NCBI GenBank assembly: GCA_964035575.1
Contig: OZ037928.1
Span: 868,001-932,000, forward strand
Direction: 5' to 3'
DNA: 64,000 bases
DNA from: Rhynchopus sp. YZ270_cl-10
Taxonomy: Eukaryota; Euglenozoa; Diplonemea; Diplonemida; Diplonemidae
Of this stretch, positions 41,902 to 51,084 are shown one piece after another. Each line of letters starts with the position of its first letter. Position 1 is the stretch's first letter. Under the pieces are notes generated by a model. The model saw nothing but the letters and a program-made list of their open reading frames with translations, made no database searches and was not told the DNA's origin. The position numbers and the translations under genes are program-made.

Positions 41902-42294
41902 TGCGTTCCTGGTTCCTCCTCCGTCGCATCACGCGCCAGCGCACACAGCCCCGTCGTGTCCCGCACCTTCTCGCCCGTCACTACTCCGATGAAGACATCG
42001 GGATCCTTCCTCTCCTCCCCTGCACTGCGCTTCATGCCGCCTGCCCCCGGGTAGGCGGGCTGCCGTAGCCCCTCAGTCCAGTGCGCCTGCTCCGCCGCCG
42101 CCGTCACCTCGTCACTGCAATAGCAGTTCCACGACCTGCAGCACACAGGCGCCGGCGGGTGTGGCGTCCACTTGGCCGATCCGTGTGACGGATCGTTGCC
42201 CGGGATACTCCGCGTGGAGGCTGGACGTGACTTCGACACCATGTACGAAAACATTGTTTATATTCTTTCTTTTTGTGTACGTTGTGTGTATCCC
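41902..42294 (-). mobile_element. LINE-1 copy C, 5' fragment
   Basis: Only the leader and the first 120 codons or so of ORF1 remain, with the normal 5' terminus at 42294. The 19 bases upstream (TCAATGGCGGTTAAAGCTT, 42295-42313) match the sequence beside the 3' end of LINE-1A at 24788-24806, as if one original insertion had been opened by recombination. Confidence 0.88.
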
Positions 42295-42871
42295 TCAATG
42301 GCGGTTAAAGCTTCGCAGTCGAAAAGAAAGCCCTTGCCAATCCACGGTTGGTTAAAGATGTGCAGCCGTCAAGAAAGTAACTGCCAATCCGCGTCACATT
42401 GCTCAACCCAGACAGGTCAATACTTGTTAACGAGGTGCACTCCTCGAGGAACCTGTCTCCAATCCGTGTCACAAAGGACACAGCACTGAGATCAAGTCGC
42501 GTTAACGATCCGCTCCACAAGAACCCATCAGGAATGACAGTCGCAACCTCCGCCTGCAGAAGCAAACACGCCACCTCAGGATCCTCCACCTTCTTCAACC
42601 TCTCTGGCGTCAGGTCAGTCTCACCCAACGCATGAAGCTCTGCAACAGCTTCGTACTTCATCGTCTTCGTCAGCACGATTGTGTCACCAGCACTCAGCTG
42701 CGTCATGTCGTATCCTTCGACCATCGCTTCGTCTCCGAAACTCATGCAAAAGCTGTCTTCAGGCAGCCCCATTGCAGACGTCACCTTCCGCCGCATGTCC
42801 TCCGCTGTGTCATCTGCACCCACCTCGACTGTGTGCTGATTCGCTCTGAAATCCTCGAAGTGCACGTCCAT
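42295..42871 (-). pseudogene. LRR gene 5' half, cut by LINE-1C (mate of 24196-24806)
   Basis: It starts MDVHFEDF at 42871: ubiquitin-like domain, linker and about three repeats. A deletion near 42340 (the sequence CAATCCACGGTTGGTTAAAG joins two repeats) puts the last part out of frame (ending STAKL). The gene was therefore damaged as well as interrupted. Confidence 0.83.
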
Positions 42872-42951
42872 TTGTTTGTTGTGGTTTCTTTTTGTGTTCT
42901 GAGCTCTGTGTGTGGTGGTGGGGTGTGGAGGACAAGAAATACCCCATTTTG

Positions 42952-42967
42952 CAGGGTTTCAACCCTG
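42952..42967 (-). promoter_or_regulatory. Conserved hairpin upstream of LRR gene at 42.9 kb
   Basis: Same CAGGGTT-TC-AACCCTG hairpin and spacing as in the other family members. Confidence 0.55.
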
Positions 42968-43375
42968 AACAAATGCTCGAAAAACGTTGTTATTTGACGT
43001 TGTCTGGAGTCTGTCCGTGCAGTGACACGGTCATTTCGAAAGATTGGTGGGAATATTGCTGCATGAAAATATACCCACGAGAGTGATGGATGGTGGAGTT
43101 GGAAAAGATGAGGATGGGGAGAAGTGCAGGGCAGAGAGAGGGGTGTGAGTATTCGTGGTTTCTGTTTCGTTCCCGTTTTTGTCGTCTTTTGAGAAAGGGT
43201 TGGCACAAAAGAATGAACAAAAGAAAAGTAAAAGGCACATTACCATAACACGTATACTTTCTTTTCCCCGTTTGCGATGACACGTACAAAGTGCACCGAT
43301 GACCCCTTTCCCTGCTTTGTGCCTCCCATGTTTTTGTGTCTTTTTTGTTGTGCAAAGTTTGTGGAGGCGAGTAGA
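42968..43375. repeat. Second type of LRR intergenic spacer (no hydrolase gene)
   Basis: This spacer (GTGCAGTGACACGGTCATTTC, ATACCCACGAGAGTGATGG, GAGAAAGGGTTGGC and TTTGTGGAGGCGAGTAGAG) links one LRR gene's 5' side to the next gene's 3' side. It recurs at 49500-49572 plus 51085-51375. No gene is seen. Confidence 0.7.
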
Positions 43376-43383
43376 GTAGGCAG

Positions 43384-44083
43384 CAGAGTCCGCGGAACAC
43401 CCCCGTTCACCCCGTCCCGGACGGGGGTCAATTATTTTCCAAAAACCGACCCCCGTCCCAAACCCCCGTCCAGGGACGGGGGTTTTGGATTTTTTTTTGG
43501 GGGGGAGGAGGGGCCCATATTATGGGGAATTTTTTGAGATACCATCGAGCCGGACTCAATTGGTCAAACGTCGAAGGAAAAGGAAGCACGCAGCATGGCG
43601 AAAGGAAAAAAGTAGCGTACCGTGCGCCTGCGGCGCAAGCCTGCATCACACCATTCCCGTGACATTGTTTGCCTGTAAAAATGTACAATTTTAAGCGCAT
43701 TTTTTTGAAATGTTGCGTACCGTGGCTTCGCTTGGAACCTTTGGGTGACATACCGCCGTTTCTTTTGTAAAAAAACTGAGGTTACTGATAATTCGTGCAC
43801 CATGTGTGCCTGGTGCAAATATCAATAAAGTGCCGAACTCCGCCGTCGGATAACCGAGCAATTCTCACATTCCGCCGGAGGCCCCCAACTTGAGCTGGGG
43901 TGGGGACCCGGGCGCGCGAAGCGCGCCCGGGCTCGACCGAGTTTTGATCTTCTTCTTCCTGTGACTAGCTTGTCAGCGGACGGAGAAAGCTCGGGAGAGG
44001 TTTTTTTTTTTTTTGTTTTTTGGGCGGGACGGGGGTTGGAAGGGGGTGCATAATTAATTTTCGGGGGAGGTCCGCGGGCTCTG
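43384..44083. mobile_element. 700-bp hAT-like non-autonomous element
   Basis: Imperfect 24-bp terminal inverted repeats CAGAGTCCGCGGAACACCCC and CAGAGCCCGCGGACCTCCCC are flanked by an exact 8-bp duplication GTAGGCAG (43376-43383 and 44084-44091). Uninterrupted copies of the site, AGTAGAGTAGGCAGTACC, occur in the other spacers (e.g. 51374). CAGAG ends with an 8-bp TSD are diagnostic of hAT. It carries no transposase; inside are strong hairpins (CCCCCGTCC/GGACGGGGG near 43462; CCCGGGCGCGC-GAA-GCGCGCCCGGG at 43907-43931) and two copies of GCGTACCGTG. Confidence 0.88.
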
Positions 44084-44091
44084 GTAGGCAG

Positions 44092-44173
44092 TACCTACCG
44101 GCCCTTCCCCACCTCCCTTCTTACCCTTCTTCCCGTCCTTCCCTTTATCCTCTCCCACCAGCACACCACGTCG
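44092..44173. repeat. Spacer remainder before LRR stop
   Basis: Continuation of the conserved spacer (TACCTACCGGCCCTTCCC and the C/T-rich run) after the hAT-like insertion. Confidence 0.7.
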
Positions 44174-45527
44174 TCATTGTGCGTGTCTCTGTCGTTTGCG
44201 GGCTTGCTCGGGGGATTCGTCTCTGCTGCGTTTCGGACGTTCTTCAACCACAAGCTTGCTCAGCTTCTTGATTTTCCTTACTTTGTTGGACACAGCACTG
44301 CTGCAGCCGGAAAGGTAAATACTCGTCAACGAAGTGCAGTTCGCAGCAAAAAAAGTACCAACGTTCTTCACCTTGTCGAGTGGTGAGAGATCCAGGATGG
44401 TTAAAGATTTGCAACCCTGAAGAAAAGAGTCTTTAACTTTCGTCACGTTGATGAGGGGCGTCAGGTCCAGGGTGCTTAAAGCTGTGCAGTCGGAAAGAAA
44501 GCTCCAACCAATGACCGTCACGTTGTTGAGTGGTGTCATATCCAGGTTGGGTAAAGCTTCGCAGCCGGAGAGAAAGCCACCACCAATCACCGTCGCCCTG
44601 TTGAGTGGTGTCAAGTCCAGAGTGGTTAAAGATTTGCAGTAGGAAAGAAAATTCTCACTAACCCCCGTCAAAGCGTTGCTGAGTGGTGTCAGATCAAGGG
44701 TGGTTAAAGATTTGCATGCAATCGGAAAGAAAGTCCGTGCCAATCACCGTCACGTTGTTGAGTGGTGTCAGATCAAGGCTGGCTAAAGATTTGCAGTTGG
44801 CAAGAAAGTAATCATAAATCACCGTAACGTTGTTGAATAGTGTCAGATCAAGGCTGGTTAAAGCTTCGCAGCCGGAAAGAAAGCCCTCACCAATCACCGT
44901 CGCCCTGTTGAGTGGTGTCAAGTCCAGAGTGGTTAAAGATTTGCAGTGGGAAAGAAAACCCTCACCAAGCACTTGCGACTTGTTGAGTGGTGTCAGATCC
45001 AGGGTGGTTAAAGATTTGCAGCCGGCAAGAAAGTAGCTGCCAATCCGCGTCACATTGCTCAACCCAGACAGGTCAACACTTGTTAACCAGTCGCAGCCCT
45101 CGAGGAACTTGTCTCCGATCTGTGTCACAAAGGACACAGCACTGAGATCAAGTCGCGTTAACGATCCCTTCGCCAAGAACCCATCAGGAATGACAGTCGC
45201 AACCTCCGCCTGCAGAAGCAAACACGCCACCTTCGGATCCTTCACCTTCTTCAACCTCTCGGCCGTCAGGTCAGTCTCACCCAACGCATGAAGCGCTGCA
45301 ACAGCTTCGTACTTCATCGACTTCGTCAGCACGATTGTGTCACCAGCACTCAGCTGCGTCATGTCGTATCCTTCGACCATCGCTTCGTCTCCGAAATTCA
45401 TTGCAAAGCTGTCTTCAGGCAGCCCCATTGCAGACGCCACCTTCCGTCGCATGTGCTCCGCTGTGTCATCTGCACCCACCTCGACTGTGTGCTGATTCGC
45501 TCTGAAATCCTCGAAGTGCACGTTCAT
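44174..45527 (-). pseudogene. LRR protein gene with one frameshift
   Basis: Full length by homology: start MNVHFEDF at 45527 (Asn for the usual Asp), ubiquitin-like domain, linker, about 12 repeats and the basic tail ending at 44174. Near 44715 the sequence GATTTGCATGCAATCGG has four extra bases compared with the family (GATTTGCAGTCGG), which shifts the frame and ends the N-terminal product at 44694 (277 aa). The downstream 189 residues remain open. A sequencing error cannot be excluded. Confidence 0.85.
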
Positions 45528-45607
45528 TTGTTTGTTGTGGTTTCTTTTTGTGTTCTGAGCTCTGTGTGTGGTGGTGGGGTGTGGAGGACAAGAAATACCC
45601 CATTTTG

Positions 45608-45623
45608 CAGGGTTTCAACCCTG
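45608..45623 (-). promoter_or_regulatory. Conserved hairpin upstream of LRR gene at 45.5 kb
   Basis: CAGGGTT-TC-AACCCTG at the family position before a pyrimidine tract and AG pair. Confidence 0.55.
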
Positions 45624-45847
45624 AACAAATGCTCGAAAAACGTTGTTGTTGGCATTTTCTGCAGCTAAGGACTGTGCTGTGTATGCACCCCAATGCGAGG
45701 TTTGCATCTGATATGCCCTCCACCCTCTCCACCCTCCGCTTCCTCTCATCAATCAAATGAACAGCATCATTGCAGACACAGGGGCATTAGGTCAGATTCC
45801 GGCATCCACAGAGATGCGTGGATAAAGGAGGACAAGAAAAAAGAAAC

Positions 45848-46445
45848 TGGGGAGATCCGGGTGCCCGCAACAACAATATTCACAAGCAATCACAAAAAAT
45901 AAATCCTATTCACAAAAAATCACAAACAATCACAAACAAAAAATCTTATTCACAAAAAATCACACAAAATCACAAAAAATAAATCCTATTCACAAAAAAT
46001 CACAAGTAATCACAAAAAAAAAATCCTATTCACAAAAAATCACAAAAAATCACAAAAAATCAAAAAGAATCACATCCATTTTTTGTGATTTTTTGTGATT
46101 TTTTTGTGATTGTTTGTGATTTTTTGTGAATAGGATTTTTTTTTTGTGATTACTTGTGATTTTTTGTGAATAGGATTTATTTTTTGTGATTTTGTGTGAT
46201 TTTTTGTGAATAAGATTTTTTGTTTGTGATTTTTTGTGATTGTTTGTGAATAGGATTTTTTTTTTGTGATTGCTTGTGATTTTTTGTGATTTTTGTGATT
46301 TTTTGTGATTTGTTGTGAATAGGATTTTTTTTTTTTGTGATTTTTTGTATTTCTTTTGTGTGATTTGTTGTGATTTGTTGTGATTTGTTGTGATTTTTTC
46401 TGATTTTTTGTGAATATTGTTGTTGCGGGCACCCGGATCTCCCCA
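45848..46445. mobile_element. 598-bp long-hairpin MITE with 5-bp TSD
   Basis: The ends are perfect inverted repeats of at least 36 bp (start TGGGGAGATCCGGGTGCCCG, end its reverse complement). The interior is a nearly palindromic series of ATCACAAAAA and AATCCTATTCACAAAAA blocks turning at about 46075. The target duplication is GAAAC (45843-45847, 46446-46450). The paralogous segment at about 11805-11815 lacks the element. No ORF of note. The superfamily is not assigned. Confidence 0.88.
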
Positions 46446-46917
46446 GAAACGCTATTTTTTTCCACTTTATTTTATATGTTGAATTCATTTTGTCGTTCAT
46501 TCTTTCAAACTTCATTCCTGAGAAGTGAAAAAGGCAAAGAAGCCAACGTTTCCCCATCACATCCACCACCCACCCACCCACCCACCTCGACTGCTAACAG
46601 CTTCTCTCTGGAGCAGCCACACCTGCCCTGCACTGCAGACAACTTCTCCGGGGTGGGGTGAAGGGGAGGGTGGTGGAGGTGGAGGTGGAGGGAGAGGGGC
46701 AAAACATCACAACACCTTCCCCCTCTCACAGCCCAAGAAGCTGTCCTACGTCATACCCTGCACTGTCATCCCTAGGCTCATCACTATCCGGTGTGACCTC
46801 GGGAGGCGGAAGCGTTCTTGCATGGGTGAGTGCCCTTTGGCTTGCCTCCCTTCGTCGCTTTTCCTCGAGGGAGTCTACATGGCGGGTTTGGCGGATGGTC
46901 TTGCGGACCTTGATCTT
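46446..46917. repeat. Segmental duplication (partner 11800-12466)
   Basis: Matches the 11.8-12.5 kb segment. The GGTGGA array has three units (46672-46689) against about 37 there. The minus-strand frame ending DSAGYDVGQLLGL at 46726 is preserved. The copies diverge right after GATCTTC, where the LINE-2-tail-like element starts here. Confidence 0.75.
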
Positions 46918-47134
46918 CCAACCCTTCAACAACCGCTCCTGTGGTGTTTTTTGGCAGTGAGCTGGACAGCAAGACTCGCAGGTATCAGGTGAACATAGGT
47001 GCCTAAGCCAGCGCTTACCAGCGGCAGTTTCGCCTCAGAACGAGGTTCTCACCGCAGACTGGCGACACAACCCCATTTTTACAGGGTGGTTGCATTCCTC
47101 TTCGGAACGGTACTCCATCCTATTAATCAAAAAC
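46918..47134 (+). mobile_element. Short element sharing the LINE-2 3' end, second copy
   Basis: Close match to 9053-9290; it ends TCAAAAACGTTTATC, very like the LINE-2 terminus (AAAAACGTTTATGG on the minus strand at 53916). Non-coding. Its left boundary is exact because the duplicated neighbour at 12466 lacks it. Confidence 0.6.
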
Positions 47135-47175
47135 GTTTATCACCACTGAGGAGCATCGCATAAGAGTATTCCACT

Positions 47176-47654
47176 GCCTTCGACCCGAATGTTCGGAGAA
47201 GGAAAGGCCACACTGTTCAAAGCAGGTCCCACGACTGATAGTGCATCATAAACAACAGCCTTCGACCCGAATGTTCGGAGAAGGAAAGGCCACACTGTTC
47301 AAAGCAGGTCCCACGACTGATAGTGCATCATAAACAACAGCCTTCGACCCGAATGTTCGGAGAAGGAAAGGCCACACTGTTCAAAGCAGGTCCCACGACT
47401 GATAGTGCATCATAAACAACAGCCTTCGACCCGAATGTTCGGAGAAGGAAAGGCCACACTGTTCAAAGCAGGTCCCACGACTGATAGTGCATCATAAACA
47501 ACAGCCTTCGACCCGAATGTTCGGAGAAGGAAAGGCCACACTGTTCAAAGCAGGTCCCACGACTGATAGTGCATCATAAACAACAGCCTTCGACCCGAAT
47601 GTTCGGAGAAGGAAAGGCCACACTGTTCAAAGCAGGTCCCACGACTGATAGTGC
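47176..47654. repeat. 82-bp tandem array, six copies
   Basis: Copies of the landmark CGACCCGAATGTTCGGAG start at 47181, 47263, 47345, 47427, 47509 and 47591, exactly 82 bp apart and virtually identical. Each unit contains the palindrome CCGAA-TG-TTCGG. A single partial copy precedes the hydrolase fragment at 23.47 kb, so the array is a recent local amplification. Confidence 0.95.
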
Positions 47655-47657
47655 ACG

Positions 47658-47928
47658 TACTGCTGTGCTGGATCGTCGTCACCCCACAGCTCCCTTCAAC
47701 GGTCGTGTCTGATAATGCCATGTGCTTCCGTCGTCGCAGTGCTCAGGAGAACGAACCGGCCTTTGCGGGCCACGTGTCCGCTGTTTCAATCGGAAGCAAA
47801 GGGAACGAAGAGGATACGGCAGCAAACACACCTACACTGGCAGTGCTCAGGAGAGAGAACACTGTTCTCATAGTGTCGTGCAAGGTGTGTTCTGAGGTGG
47901 GTAAAGTGTGGTCTCGTGTATCAGACAT
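47658..47928 (-). pseudogene. Hydrolase gene 5' fragment with internal deletion, second copy
   Basis: Same structure and same junction as at 23474-23744: signal-peptide region joined to a more distal 5' block. The frame across the signal peptide is open but the rest of the gene is absent. Confidence 0.85.
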
Positions 47929-48328
47929 GGTGTGTGTGGGGCGACAACACGTGGTTCACAATGCAAAAGTAAAAAGAGGGGAGAGGGTCACTCAGGGGGT
48001 TCACTTTTTGTTTTGTTTGACAAAAACTTGATTGTAGTTTTGACACTCTAGAAAAGCTCGACTTTTCCAAACGCTTTAAATCCTTTCCAACCCAACCACC
48101 CCTGTGGTGGCAATTTTAACTATTTTCCTGACGAAGACGAGTCTCCATTGCCCCTTCCTCTGTGGGGACACACGAGCTTGGGTGTTACAATCAACCACCC
48201 CTGGTACCCAAAGCGTTAGGTTTGTTGAGGCGAGTAGAGTAGTCAGTACCTACCGGCCCTTCCCCACCTCCCTTCTTACCCTTCTTCCCGTCCTTCCCTT
48301 TATCCCCTCCCACCAGCACACCACGTCG
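47929..48328. repeat. Conserved intergenic spacer
   Basis: Nearly full copy of the spacer described at 5719-6155, running into the LRR 3' end. Confidence 0.75.
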
Positions 48329-49375
48329 TCATTGTGCGTGTCTCTGTCGTTTGCGGGCTTGCTCGGGGGATTCGTCTCTGCTGCGTTTCGGGCGTTCTTC
48401 AACCACAAGCTTGCTCAGCTTCTTGAGTTTCCTTACTCTGTTGGACACAGCACTGCTGCAGCCGGAAAGGTAAATACTCGTCAACGAAGTGCAGCCCGCA
48501 GCATAATACGTACCTACGTTCTTAACCTTGTTGAGTGGTGAGAGATCAAGGGTGGTGAAAGAGTTACAGCCGTGAAGAAAATAACTCTCAATCCTCGTAA
48601 CGTTGCTGAGTGGTGTCAGATCCAGGGTTGTTAAAGCGGAGCAGCGGGAGAGAAAGCGGCTCTCAATCTTCGTAACGTTGTTGAGTGGTGTCAGATCCAG
48701 GGTGGTTAAAGATTTGCAGCCAAAAAGAAAGCAATCGTAAATCTTCGTAACGTTGTTGAGTGGTGTCAGATCAAGGGTGGTTAAAGATTCGCAGTGGGAA
48801 AGAAAGTGTTCCTCAATCACCGTCACGTTCTGGAGTGCTGTCAGATCCAGGGTGGTTAAAGATTTGCAGATGGCAAGAAAGCCCTTGCCAATCCGCGTCA
48901 CATTGCTCAACCCAGACAGGTCAATACTTGTTAACGAGGTGCATTCCTGGAGGAAGTGGCTTTTGATCTGTGTCACAAAGGACACAGCACTGAGATCAAG
49001 TCTCGTTAAAGATCCCTCCATCAAGAACCCAACAGGAATGACAGTCGCAACCTCCGCCTGCAGAAGCAAACACGCCACCTCAGGATCCTCCACTCGCATT
49101 AACCTCCCTGGCGTCAGGTCAGTCTCACCCAACGCATGAAGCTCTGCAACAGCTTCGTACTTCATCGTCTTCGTCAGCACGATTGTGTCACCAGCACTCA
49201 GCTGCGTCATGTCGTATCCTTCGACCATCGCTTCGTCTCCGAAACTCATGCAAAAGCTGTCTTCAGGCAGCCCCATTGCAGACGCCACCTTCCGTCGCAT
49301 GTGCTCCGCTGTGTCATCTGCACCCACCTCGACTGTGTGCTGATTCGCTCTGAAATCCTCGAAGTGCACGTCCAT
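48329..49375 (-). CDS. Ubiquitin-like/LRR (BspA-type) protein, intact copy 3
   Basis: 348 aa, exactly 75 residues (three repeats) shorter than the 423-aa copy: ubiquitin-like domain at 1-70, linker, eight 25-residue LRR repeats, basic RKRQR tail. Start MDVHFEDF with the common leader. All conserved Leu/Asn/Val/Ile/Phe/Cys positions are present. It is the shortest intact member seen. Same inferred intracellular, perhaps nuclear, location; function unknown. Confidence 0.87.
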   Translation of the reverse strand: MDVHFEDFRANQHTVEVGADDTAEHMRRKVASAMGLPEDSFCMSFGDEAMVEGYDMTQLSAGDTIVLTKTMKYEAVAELHALGETDLTPGRLMRVEDPEVACLLLQAEVATVIPVGFLMEGSLTRLDLSAVSFVTQIKSHFLQECTSLTSIDLSGLSNVTRIGKGFLAICKSLTTLDLTALQNVTVIEEHFLSHCESLTTLDLTPLNNVTKIYDCFLFGCKSLTTLDLTPLNNVTKIESRFLSRCSALTTLDLTPLSNVTRIESYFLHGCNSFTTLDLSPLNKVKNVGTYYAAGCTSLTSIYLSGCSSAVSNRVRKLKKLSKLVVEERPKRSRDESPEQARKRQRHAQ

Positions 49376-49455
49376 TTGTTTGTTGTGGTTTCTTTTTGTG
49401 TTCTGAGCTCTGTGTGTGGTGGTGGGGTGTGGAGGACAAGAAATACCCCATTTTG

Positions 49456-49471
49456 CAGGGTTTCAACCCTG
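49456..49471 (-). promoter_or_regulatory. Conserved hairpin upstream of LRR copy at 49.4 kb
   Basis: CAGGGTT-TC-AACCCTG at the family position, about 80 bases before the ATG. Confidence 0.55.
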
Positions 49472-50373
49472 AACAAATGCTCGAAAATGCCGGTGTTGGC
49501 ATTTTCTGGAGTCTGTTCGTGCAGTGACACGGTCATTTCGAAAGATTGGTGGGCAATTTGTTGTATGATATATCAGACAAGATCTCGTTAGGTGTATACT
49601 TCTGGGCCTCGTTCACTTAATAAACCACAGATGCAAATTTTTGAGCCTACGACGCCACTAACTCATTTCGATCCCAAAAAAATTTCAAAAAAAAAATTTG
49701 TGAAATAACGTCGGCAGGTTTTTTCACTTTTGCTCTCCGACGACTGAGGTGTGAAGTTGTTTTCCAAACACCGAAAATGGATTTCCGAGCTCCTCGCGTT
49801 TCAGTTTAAAAAAAATAAAATCGACCATTTTGGTGGAGCAGAAGTCAAAAAAAAAGTGGCTCCAATGCTTTGTGCATGTAATACAGGGAATTTTCAGTGC
49901 AGAAAGAGTGGTCGGCTCCACCAAAAGTTGCGTACCGTGGAGTGTGCTTCCAGTTGAGAAAAATGGTCGGAATTGTCAATCAAAAATCCAAAGAGAAAAA
50001 AATCGACAGCTTTTGACAAAAAAAAATCTAAGTTAAGACACCACTGTGTTGGACCCAAAGAGGAGATGTCCTCACCGTACATAGTACACTATGTTCAGCA
50101 CAGTACCCATTCTCCCGCCGCGCACTCGCTCTTCCCAGATGCATACTGCATAATTCCAAGAATATTTCTTTTCAGAATGTGCCCGGGCCATAAAATCGAT
50201 AAAATCCGCCTGTCCACAGTCTAGTACGCTTGAGAGTCAGGGGGTGTAATATTTTCAGCCGAAAAGACGCAAAAATGAATTTCCGGATCGATCTGAAAAA
50301 TCCCGGGGGTCGCAACATTTTTTTGGCGGATTTTTGATCACTTAAAGTGGCTCCAAAAACAGGCCTTAATATA

Positions 50374-51060
50374 CAGTCCAAGTTTCTATTATGCCGTTTT
50401 TAATTATGTCGGTTTAACCCCCTTCCGACACCCAAAAAACGACATTATTAAAACCGCCAAAATCAAGAGCGCCATTAATCGCTTCACCATACTGTGGCTC
50501 GCTTCGCGAGTCACAACCACACACAAACACATACATTCCTCCCACAAAACAATACCCAGTTTCATAACCTAAACATACACTAATGGACGCTCACCTGGTT
50601 TCGCAGGACGTTGCAAATGCAACGGCGGAGGCCAACATCACCCCTTCAACCGCCGTGAAGGCATCCCTGTCCAATGAGGACATTCGTACTCTCACTGACA
50701 TGGCGAGAACGACTTCGGCTGCCAGAGCTACGAGGACTTGGAACGCCAAGGCGGAAAACAAGGAGAAACAAGTAAATGAGCGTCGTTCCATGCAGCGAGC
50801 ATAGCAAACCTAGTGAAAAGAATGTGGGGTAGTATTTTTTCCGCACCCACTCCGCCCCCTCTCCCACCCACTCACTCACACTCACTCCCACTCCCACTCC
50901 AAATGTAGCGTACCGTTTGGCCGGGGCTCCGCCCCCGGCCAAACTGAAAATACATAAAGCCCAAAAATCGAAAATCGGCATTTTTTTCGATTCCGACACA
51001 CAATAAACGACATAATTAAAACCTACCTAAATAAAGGCGACATAATTACCGCGTGGACTG
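50374..51060. mobile_element. 687-bp Tc1/mariner-like element nested in the TIR element
   Basis: Starts CAGTCCAAGTTTC, ends with the reverse complement of CAGTCCACGCGG, and has TA on both sides (50372-50373, 51061-51062). Subterminal copies of TTAATTATGTCG occur in both orientations and may be transposase sites. A 73-aa plus-strand frame at 50583-50804 has no recognised domain. A hairpin with arms TTTGGCCGGGG follows GTAGCGTACCGT at 50905-50943. Confidence 0.78.
50583..50804 (+). CDS. Small hypothetical protein inside the Tc1-like element
   Basis: 73 aa, starting MDAHLVSQDVANATAEANI, Ala/Thr-rich then basic and Glu-rich at the end. The composition looks protein-like and the Met lies in a plausible leader, but no family is recognised. 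It might be the remnant of a larger element protein or chance. It is too short for a Tc1 transposase. Confidence 0.3.
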   Translation: MDAHLVSQDVANATAEANITPSTAVKASLSNEDIRTLTDMARTTSAARATRTWNAKAENKEKQVNERRSMQRA

Positions 51061-51084
51061 TACGCCTAACGAGATTTTGGCTGA

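Larger units (their letters stand above)
49573..51084. mobile_element. TIR element (about 0.8 kb) interrupted by a Tc1-like element
   Basis: Ends TCAGACAAGATCTCGTTAGG and TCAGCCAAAATCTCGTTAGG form inverted repeats, flanked by TATA (49569-49572, 51085-51088). The corresponding unfilled spacer at about 43060 reads AAAATATACCCACGAG. The similarity of the two ends continues (GTGTATAC, GGCCT) only if the nested element 50374-51060 is left out, which dates the nesting. No transposase. It includes a GTTGCGTACCGTG motif at 49927. Confidence 0.8.

Noticed and set aside
47176-47654. CRISPR-like array
   Set aside because: The 82-bp units are identical throughout, with no variable spacers, and the genome is eukaryotic.
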